From JAZLIT01 sp045617525 (lineage in GTDB: Bacteria > Bacillota > Bacilli > Bacillales_A > Planococcaceae), in contig JAZLIT010000008.1 in NCBI GenBank assembly GCA_045617525.1, positions 1 to 17,911 on the forward strand: a DNA stretch of 17,911 bases, in the 5' to 3' direction. The notes below the pieces were generated by a model. That model was not told the DNA's origin and did not search any database. It was given only the letters and a program-made list of their open reading frames with translations. Made by a program: the position numbers and the translations under genes. Below, piece after piece: positions 13,303-17,911 of the stretch (positions are counted from its first letter, which is position 1; the number at the start of each line of letters is the position of its first letter).

Positions 13303-13334
13303 CCCTCACGTATGTTTTTACGTGAGGGTTTTTT
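13303..13334 (+). terminator. Riboswitch-controlled terminator before ribU
   Basis: CCCTCACGT (13303-13311) pairs perfectly with ACGTGAGGG (13320-13328), followed by six T residues. It ends 60 nt before the ribU start. Its first three bases are also the end of TTCTCCC (13299-13305), which can pair with GGGAGAA (13175-13181) at the 3' edge of the aptamer. That is the expected antiterminator. Confidence 0.9.
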
Positions 13335-13394
13335 CATGAATGATTGAACGTAACTTTCTTCTACGAGATGGAGTCATCAAGAGGAGAGATTGCA

Positions 13395-13973
13395 ATGAGC
13401 AAGCCAAATTTAAAGTTGCGACGTTTTGTGACGATCGCTATGTTGAGTAGTATTTCTTTTGTGATTATGCTATTTAACTTTCCATTACCAGGATTTCCAG
13501 GGTTCTTAAAAATTGATTTTAGTGATGTGCCTGCGTTAATCGCGGTTATTACGATGGGGCCTTTAGCTGGTATTTTAGTGGAATTATTTAAAAACATACT
13601 AGATTGGATTTTTGCTGGCGCACCGACTGGAGTTCCTGTTGGGCAAATGGCAAACTTTGCAACAGGCGTTTTATTTATATTGCCGGTGTATTATATTTAC
13701 AATAAGTTCAAAACTAGAAAAGGTTTAGTGCTTAGTCTAGTTGTTGCTACGATTTCAATGTCGGTAGGGATGGCAATTTTAAATTATATTGCGTTCATTC
13801 CGATGTATGCGTACTTCATGAATTTCGAATTAAAGGCGTATGAAACAATTGTGTTAGGTATTTTACCATTCAACCTACTTAAAGGGGCAATGCTGTTTAT
13901 TATTGTCTTATTATTATTTAAAACAATGAACAAGTGGATTGAAAAGCAGCGTGAGCAGTTTTTACTTAATTAA
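13395..13973 (+). CDS. ribU: Riboflavin ECF transporter S component RibU (FmnP)
   Basis: RibU is the integral membrane substrate-binding subunit that captures riboflavin and works with the shared EcfAA'T module to import it. With the ATG at 13395 (AGAGGAGAG upstream) the product has 192 residues, the usual length. It has about six hydrophobic segments. The family signatures are visible: FPLPGFPGFLKIDFSDVPAL within 29-48, MGPLAGILVELFKN at 54-67, TGVPVGQMANF at 78-88 and GILPFNLLKGA at 155-165. The frame extends upstream to 13344 but that part is riboswitch leader. Expression is set by the FMN riboswitch, so uptake falls when flavin is plentiful. The EcfAAT genes are not in this window, as is normal for group II ECF transporters. 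An intrinsic terminator follows. Confidence 0.96.
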   Translation: MSKPNLKLRRFVTIAMLSSISFVIMLFNFPLPGFPGFLKIDFSDVPALIAVITMGPLAGILVELFKNILDWIFAGAPTGVPVGQMANFATGVLFILPVYYIYNKFKTRKGLVLSLVVATISMSVGMAILNYIAFIPMYAYFMNFELKAYETIVLGILPFNLLKGAMLFIIVLLLFKTMNKWIEKQREQFLLN

Positions 13974-14001
13974 TATAAAAGTTTTTTCATATAAATAGAT
14001 G

Positions 14002-14034
14002 AAGGTGATTTCTTTTCGGAGAAATCACCTTTTT
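14002..14034 (+). terminator. Intrinsic terminator of ribU
   Basis: AAGGTGATTTCT (14002-14013) pairs perfectly with AGAAATCACCTT (14020-14031) around a 6-nt loop, and the T-run continues to 14034. It lies 28 bp after the ribU stop. Confidence 0.92.
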
Positions 14035-14237
14035 GTGTTCCGTGGGTGTTGTTTATGATAGTAATAATAATGAATTTTTGGGTTTTTGAGCTATGTTCAT
14101 TTATTTCTTGAGGTTTAGATGTGAGGTATCTAAAATTGTGACAAACTTTAGAAAGCAAAGAAAGTGAAGTGAAGCCATGGCATTAAAGGGTTTATCGAAT
14201 TATATCAATTGTAGATAAAATTTATCTAAAATTTGTA

Positions 14238-14254
14238 TGTTATATTTCCTTACA
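14238..14254. promoter_or_regulatory. GlnR/TnrA box 1 (distal operator of glnRA)
   Basis: TGTTATATTTCCTTACA matches the GlnR/TnrA consensus TGTNA-N7-TNACA exactly. Relative to the start predicted near 14295 it covers about -57 to -41, like glnRA operator 1 in B. subtilis. Confidence 0.88.
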
Positions 14255-14259
14255 TGGTG

Positions 14260-14288
14260 TTGCAAATATAATTTACATATAGTACATT
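14260..14288 (+). promoter_or_regulatory. Candidate glnRA promoter
   Basis: TTGCAA (14260-14265), a 17-bp spacer and TACATT (14283-14288) are modest hexamers (four of six each). This choice puts both GlnR boxes at the positions known from B. subtilis and gives a 23-nt leader before glnR. A TATAAT at 14267-14272 is an alternative -10, but it would lie inside box 2 and lacks a -35 at the right distance. Confidence 0.55.
14261..14277. promoter_or_regulatory. GlnR/TnrA box 2 (proximal operator of glnRA)
   Basis: TGCAAATATAATTTACA matches TGTNA-N7-TNACA except for one C in the left half. It starts 23 bp after box 1 and overlaps the promoter -35, about -34 to -18, as operator 2 does in B. subtilis. 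Confidence 0.78.
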
Positions 14289-14317
14289 TATTTACAGGAA
14301 AGGGAGGCGATAAAAAA

Positions 14318-14704
14318 ATGAGTCGAGAGTTTCGAAGAGCGATGCCGTTACTTCCAATTAGTATGGTCATGCAATTGACAGAGTTGACAGCGCGCCAAAT
14401 TCGCTATTATGAAGAGCATGAATTAATTGAACCAGCTAGATCTGAAGGGAATCGAAGAATGTTTTCGTTAGATGACATTGATTCTTTATTAGAGATTAGA
14501 GAATTACTAGATCAAGGGATTAACATGGCAGGGGTCAAAAAAGTTTTTGACCTTCGAAAAAACAATGATGTTAGAAATGCTGACACATACTCGATGTCGG
14601 ACGCAGAATTGCGAACGATTTTACGAGAGGAAATGATGCAAGCTCAACGCATACAAAAGACTTCGTTACGACATGGCGATTTATCGCGCTTCTTCCAACT
14701 ATAA
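14318..14704 (+). CDS. glnR: Nitrogen regulator GlnR (MerR family)
   Basis: GlnR is the MerR-type repressor of glnRA and other nitrogen genes. It is activated when feedback-inhibited glutamine synthetase stabilises it on DNA. The 128-residue product has an N-terminal winged-helix domain (about 12-80: MQLTELTARQIRYYEEHELIEPARSEG with the MerR helix-turn-helix, then FSLDDIDSLLEIRELLDQGINMAGVK). The short C-terminal tail ends in SLRHGDLSRFF (116-126), the segment that senses glutamine synthetase in Bacillus. The ATG at 14318 has AAAGGGAGG upstream. The frame is open back to 14237, but that stretch is the operator region. It is the first gene of glnRA with a 40-bp gap to glnA, and the promoter carries two GlnR boxes, predicting autorepression. 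Confidence 0.97.
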   Translation: MSREFRRAMPLLPISMVMQLTELTARQIRYYEEHELIEPARSEGNRRMFSLDDIDSLLEIRELLDQGINMAGVKKVFDLRKNNDVRNADTYSMSDAELRTILREEMMQAQRIQKTSLRHGDLSRFFQL

Positions 14705-14744
14705 AAGTATAAAATATTTTAAGAAAATAGGAGAGTGGATGTTC

Positions 14745-16103
14745 ATGGTAAACGTATTGGTAAATTCTACAAGCAAGTTCACGAAGGAAAAAATTAAGGA
14801 AGTCGTTAAAGACAAAAACGTTAAATTTATTCGCCTACAATTTACAGATATTTTAGGTACAATTAAAAACGTTGAAATTCCAACAAGTCAATTAGATAAA
14901 GCATTAGACAATAAAATGATGTTTGATGGTTCATCGATTGAAGGATTTGTTCGTATTGAAGAATCTGATATGTATTTACGTCCAGACTTAGACACATTTA
15001 TGATTTTCCCTTGGACTGCTGAAAAGGGTAAAGTTGCACGTCTAATTTGTGATATCGCTCGTCCTGATGGTTCGCCTTTCGAGGGTGACCCACGCTCTAA
15101 CTTAAAACGCGTTTTAAAAGAAATGGAAGAGCTAGGCTTCACAAGCTTCAACTTAGGGCCTGAGCCAGAATTCTTCTTATTCAAACTTGATGCAAATAAT
15201 GAACCGACTTTAGAATTAAATGATGATGGTGGTTACTTCGACTTAGCGCCAACAGATAATGGTGAAAACTGCCGTCGTGACATCGTTCTTGAGCTAGAAG
15301 AAATGGGCTTTGAAGTGGAAGCTTCTCACCATGAAGTAGCGCCAGGACAACACGAAATCGATTTCAAATATGCAAATGCAATTGACGCTTGTGATAACAT
15401 CCAAACGTTCAAATTAGTAGTTAAAACAATCGCACGTCAGCATGGTTTGCATGCTACATTCATGCCAAAACCATTGTTTGGTGTAAATGGTTCAGGAATG
15501 CACTTTAACTTATCTTTATTCAAAGGTGAAACAAACGCATTCTGGGATGAAGGTTCAGATCTACAATTATCAGAAACAGCTCGTCAATTCCTTGCTGGTG
15601 TGTTAAAGCACGTACACGGATTCACAGCTGTAACAAACCCTACAGTAAACTCTTACAAGCGTTTAGTGCCAGGTTACGAGGCACCATGTTACGTTGCATG
15701 GTCTCCGAAAAACCGTTCACCACTAGTACGTATTCCAGAGTCTCGCGGATTATCAACTCGTATCGAATTACGTTCTGTTGATCCATCTGCAAACCCATAC
15801 TTAGCAATGGCTGCAATTTTAGCAGCTGGTCTAGATGGTATTAAAAATGGCTTAACTCCTCCAGCTCCAGTAGATCGTAACATCTACCGTATGAATGCTG
15901 AAGAGCGTGCTGAAGTAGGGATTTCATCATTACCAGGCTCTTTATCTGAAGCTTTAGAGTCTTTATCTCAAGATGAAATTATCGTGTCAGCATTAGGCGA
16001 ACACATCTACTCGAACTTCAAAGAAGCAAAAGAAATCGAGTTCGACATGTTCCGTACAGCTGTTCACCAATGGGAACGCGACCAATACATGAAAATGTAT
16101 TAA
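14745..16103 (+). CDS. glnA: Glutamine synthetase, type I-alpha
   Basis: The dodecameric enzyme makes glutamine from glutamate, ammonia and ATP. It also acts as the nitrogen sensor that controls GlnR and TnrA in Bacillus. The product has 452 residues from the ATG at 14745 (AGGAGAG at 14729-14735). An ATG at 14739 is too close to that site, and upstream extension overlaps glnR. Key motifs are DGSSIEGF (61-68), GPEPEFFLF (138-146), HHEVAPGQHEIDF (195-207), NGSGMHFN (248-255), KRLVPGYEAPCYVAWS (305-320) and NRSPLVRIP (323-331). Arg70 corresponds to B. subtilis Arg62, needed for feedback inhibition, and Glu312 to the Glu304 flap. The adenylylation loop of type I-beta enzymes is absent. Relative to B. 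subtilis GlnA the N-terminus carries about eight extra residues. It is cotranscribed with glnR and followed by a strong terminator. Confidence 0.98.
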   Translation: MVNVLVNSTSKFTKEKIKEVVKDKNVKFIRLQFTDILGTIKNVEIPTSQLDKALDNKMMFDGSSIEGFVRIEESDMYLRPDLDTFMIFPWTAEKGKVARLICDIARPDGSPFEGDPRSNLKRVLKEMEELGFTSFNLGPEPEFFLFKLDANNEPTLELNDDGGYFDLAPTDNGENCRRDIVLELEEMGFEVEASHHEVAPGQHEIDFKYANAIDACDNIQTFKLVVKTIARQHGLHATFMPKPLFGVNGSGMHFNLSLFKGETNAFWDEGSDLQLSETARQFLAGVLKHVHGFTAVTNPTVNSYKRLVPGYEAPCYVAWSPKNRSPLVRIPESRGLSTRIELRSVDPSANPYLAMAAILAAGLDGIKNGLTPPAPVDRNIYRMNAEERAEVGISSLPGSLSEALESLSQDEIIVSALGEHIYSNFKEAKEIEFDMFRTAVHQWERDQYMKMY

Positions 16104-16107
16104 TAAG

Positions 16108-16144
16108 AAAGCGTTGGGGCGACTTGGCTCCAACGCTTTTTTTT
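16108..16144 (+). terminator. Intrinsic terminator of glnRA
   Basis: AAAGCGTTGG (16108-16117) pairs perfectly with CCAACGCTTT (16130-16139) around a 12-nt loop and continues into eight T residues. It starts 4 bp after the glnA stop. Confidence 0.93.
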
Positions 16145-16192
16145 CTTAATGCATACACGAATATTAATGATTGGCCACCAAAATAACAGTAC

Positions 16193-16223
16193 GCCTCATC
16201 CTTTCTGGGTAGAGGCTTTTTTT
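16193..16223 (+). terminator. Second terminator-like hairpin between glnA and the next gene
   Basis: GCCTC (16193-16197) pairs with GAGGC (16212-16216) around a 14-nt loop, and seven T residues follow (16217-16223). The stem is short, so it is weaker than the glnA terminator 50 bp upstream. It lies 37 bp before the next start codon, so it could be a backup terminator or an attenuator. Confidence 0.5.
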
Positions 16224-16259
16224 AGTTGCGTTTTGGGCATCCTTTCAATAGGTGATGAA

Positions 16260-16598
16260 ATGAACAATTTAATCAATCATGATTTAGCCCATCAATATTT
16301 AATCGCAGAATTCACATTAAGAACGCTCGAGCGCGACTTAAAACATTTAAATGATTTAAAGACGGCTGAAGTTATTGAAAAGTTATATGAAGATGTATTA
16401 ACAGAAGTTCGTGCAGATCTTGTCGCGATTAAAGCGCAAATGAAAAGAGAAGGGTTACGGTTTGTGGGTGAGAGAAAAATAAGTGAAGTATTTATAGGAT
16501 TTGAATTTAACCAAAAAGGTATTTCAGACGAATTACGTTACGCAAACTATGCACTTCGTAATCACACTTTACAAGCAATCAAAAATAAATTGGGATAG
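16260..16598 (+). CDS. Small helical protein of unknown function
   Basis: I do not recognise this gene firmly. From the ATG at 16260 (AGGTGAT just upstream) it encodes 112 residues. They are charged and almost certainly helical throughout: a first helix LAHQYLIAEFTLRTLERDLKHLND, a second around KTAEVIEKLYEDVLTEVRADLVAIKAQMKREG, and a C-terminal part with ELRYANYALRNHTLQAIKNKLG. There is no signal peptide, membrane segment or Cys. The frame is open upstream to 16149, but that region contains a terminator-like hairpin, and its translation (with runs such as FFSCVLGIL) looks non-coding. The helix layout is reminiscent of small Bacillus proteins such as YhjD, a weak impression only. It stands alone between glnA and a membrane protein gene, with no strong terminator after it. 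Confidence 0.75.
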   Translation: MNNLINHDLAHQYLIAEFTLRTLERDLKHLNDLKTAEVIEKLYEDVLTEVRADLVAIKAQMKREGLRFVGERKISEVFIGFEFNQKGISDELRYANYALRNHTLQAIKNKLG

Positions 16599-16643
16599 CA
16601 ACAGAAAAATGCGGTTTTTTGGGATCTCTTATTTGAGAGATGA

Positions 16644-16671
16644 TTTCATATTTGGATATTTATGTTAAAAT
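16644..16671 (+). promoter_or_regulatory. Candidate extended -10 promoter for the membrane protein gene
   Basis: TGTTAAAAT (16663-16671) is an extended -10 element, with TTTCAT (16644-16649) 16 bp upstream as a weak -35. It is about 70 bp before the next gene. A short inverted repeat ATCTCT/AGAGAT (16624-16641) without a T-run lies just before it. Confidence 0.45.
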
Positions 16672-16741
16672 AATTGTATGTAGTTTAAACTTCTACAAGT
16701 ATAAAGGTACCGAAACTGAATAGATAGATATGGAGGGGAAT

Positions 16742-17425
16742 ATGGTGAAAAGACAGTATTCAAACAATAGGTTAATTTTATTCGATTTGTTTTTTTTTGC
16801 AGCATTACCTTATATTATATGGAATTTTGGTAGGGAGCCTTTTGGTGATTACGTAGCAATGCTGGTTTCAACCATTCCGGGAATTGTTTATAGCATTTAC
16901 CGCTTTATATTAGATAAGCAGTTTAATATAACCGGTTTATTTGTTTTAGGCTCATTAGCACTAGGTACAACGTTGGATCTTCTATCTGGGTCAGCGGAGC
17001 AAATGATTTGGAATGGTGTATATTTAAGTCTCTTTTATTCGTTCCTTTATTTTGTTGCGCTACTGATTAAGCGTCCTTTTTCTTTATACTTTGCTGTTGA
17101 TTTTGCGTATTTACAAGGTCATGCACGAAAGGACAGTAGAGCATTATTTTATCAAAAAGGAATCTTTAAGTGGTTTCAATTTATTCAGGTTGTTTTCGTC
17201 ATCAGAGGACTTTTCATGGCAGGTTTAACCGTATTCCTACTTAAAAAATATGGGATTGATGGTTATGGTGAAATGTTGATATATAAGAAAATATCAAATT
17301 GGATTTTCTCGGGTTTAATTATGGGGATGTTCTTTTATATAAATATCCCAGTACGGAATTTTTTTGCGAAGCAGCAAGATCAATTACAACAAGATAATAA
17401 TGTGCTAACCAACAATCAAACGTAA
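16742..17425 (+). CDS. VC0807-like integral membrane protein
   Basis: This polytopic membrane protein of 227 residues resembles the VC0807-type family found across Bacillales, whose function is unknown. About six hydrophobic segments are visible: LILFDLFFFAALPYIIW, YVAMLVSTIPGIVYSIY, ITGLFVLGSLALG, the stretch around YLSLFYSFLYFVALL, the stretch around VVFVIRGLFMAGLTVFLL, and IFSGLIMGMFFYINI. The loop AVDFAYLQGHARKDS, between membrane segments four and five, is the most conserved-looking part and resembles homologues I recall. The GGAGGGG at 16732-16738 fits the ATG at 16742 better than the ATG at 16730, which overlaps the site. The C-terminus is a Gln/Asn-rich tail. No enzymatic motif is seen and the neighbours do not suggest a role. 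No clear terminator follows. Confidence 0.75.
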   Translation: MVKRQYSNNRLILFDLFFFAALPYIIWNFGREPFGDYVAMLVSTIPGIVYSIYRFILDKQFNITGLFVLGSLALGTTLDLLSGSAEQMIWNGVYLSLFYSFLYFVALLIKRPFSLYFAVDFAYLQGHARKDSRALFYQKGIFKWFQFIQVVFVIRGLFMAGLTVFLLKKYGIDGYGEMLIYKKISNWIFSGLIMGMFFYINIPVRNFFAKQQDQLQQDNNVLTNNQT

Positions 17426-17586
17426 GTAAGCCTTATTTTCTTCTTAGTTTATTAAATGAATCGAAAAACGGGGAATTAGCGAAGAAAATATAACAATAAA
17501 AATTGAGGAATACTAAAGAAGAAGTTCTTAAAGGTACGATCAACCTTAAAGGATAGCTTTATTATTTAAATGAAAGGGGGTTGCTA

Positions 17587-17911
17587 ATGCCATTAACACA
17601 CGAATTTGGAATCATAGATGATATTGATGATATTACCGGAAAATTTTACGAGAGCTATGAACCTGGAAAATATCAATGTATTTCAGTAGACGATGAGGTG
17701 ATTTTAAGTTTAATGAAGCGCTTATCTTTAATGAGAACGTATTTCATTACTTTTACTTTAAATCGCCCTGAATACGGATTGGCATATCACGGAGTTACTA
17801 TTATTCCTCCAGAATCATTAACTACGTTTTTAGATGTTGTTTTATCTACTGATGACTGGAAAAAATATGAGGATATAAATGAACTTGGTGAAAAAATAAT
17901 TCAAGCTAAAA
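17587..17911 (+). CDS. Conserved hypothetical protein, 3' partial
   Basis: The frame opens at the ATG at 17587 after a strong AAAGGGGG (17573-17580) and stays open to the window end, giving at least 108 residues. The start reads MPLTHEFGIIDDIDD, then YEPGKYQCISVDDEVI, and later RPEYGLAYHGVTIIPPESL and FLDVVLSTDDWKKYEDINELGEKIIQAK. This pattern is familiar from short Bacillus proteins of roughly 115-130 residues, often annotated only as hypothetical. I know of no assigned function. It is soluble and acidic, with no signal peptide. The 160-bp gap before it has no obvious promoter; it contains CTTAAAGG twice (in 17527-17534 and near 17545) and is AT-rich. The real 3' end lies beyond the window. 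Confidence 0.72.
   Translation, partial: MPLTHEFGIIDDIDDITGKFYESYEPGKYQCISVDDEVILSLMKRLSLMRTYFITFTLNRPEYGLAYHGVTIIPPESLTTFLDVVLSTDDWKKYEDINELGEKIIQAK

Noticed and set aside
14710..14721. TAAAATATTTTA palindrome between glnR and glnA
   Set aside because: A purely AT 12-bp palindrome is common in AT-rich DNA. It has no loop, no T-run beyond itself, and nothing suggests a regulatory role.
16599..16641. Terminator after the small helical gene
   Set aside because: AAAAATGCGGTTTTTT has only an A-T stem, and the ATCTCT/AGAGAT hairpin has no T-run. Neither is a convincing terminator.
1..17911. Mobile elements, CRISPR arrays, tRNA or rRNA genes, toxin-antitoxin or defence systems
   Set aside because: I looked on both strands and saw no transposase, integrase, direct-repeat/spacer array, tRNA cloverleaf or known defence gene. 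The short repeats at 378-765 lack the unique spacer length pattern and the cas genes of a CRISPR locus.

Overview
The window is a low-GC Gram-positive (Firmicutes) chromosome segment. Protein sequences, AGGAGG-type ribosome binding sites, GTG/TTG starts and gene order all resemble Bacillales. The style of the proteins and spacers suggests Planococcaceae (Solibacillus/Lysinibacillus-like), but that placement rests on recognition without a search. Almost everything is syntenic core genome matching the ribT - ypuF - scpAB - dacB - rluB - resABCDE - sigX/rsiX - ribU block of Bacillus subtilis. A glnRA operon and three little-known genes follow.

Layout. (1) 1-353: 3' part of ribT with a terminator overlapping its stop codon. 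(2) 354-834: a gene-free convergent spacer of about 480 bp holding three unrelated short-repeat clusters, each with 21-bp or 42-bp phasing. It ends in a GC-rich island and a perfect 12-bp hairpin. (3) 835-3712: a DUF309 (YpuF-like) gene on the minus strand, then a tightly packed scpA-scpB-dacB-like operon for chromosome condensation and wall trimming. (4) 3833-4703: a terminator, a candidate promoter and rluB. (5) 4746-10985: the res locus. resABC (cytochrome c maturation, System II) has a strong extended -10 promoter and its own terminator. resDE (two-component redox/respiration regulator) follows as a separate unit. (6) 11068-12976: sigX-rsiX, an ECF sigma factor and its membrane anti-sigma factor, with an ECF-type promoter that looks autoregulatory. 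(7) 12959-14034: an FMN riboswitch with a readable terminator/antiterminator and ribU, the riboflavin-binding ECF transporter subunit. (8) 14238-16144: glnRA with two GlnR boxes in the classical arrangement. (9) 16145-17911: a small helical protein of unknown function, a VC0807-like membrane protein, and the 5' part of a conserved hypothetical gene.

How the parts work together. ribT and ribU both belong to flavin supply, and ribU responds to FMN. ResA, ResB and ResC reduce apocytochrome c and attach heme to it, and ResD/ResE control respiratory genes. SigX/RsiX is an envelope-stress module. GlnR represses glnRA when glutamine synthetase is feedback-inhibited.

Nothing here looks like a mobile element, CRISPR array, phage or defence system. 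The least explained material is the repeat-rich spacer 354-834. The best-resolved regulatory material is the ribU riboswitch expression platform, the sigX promoter and the glnRA control region.
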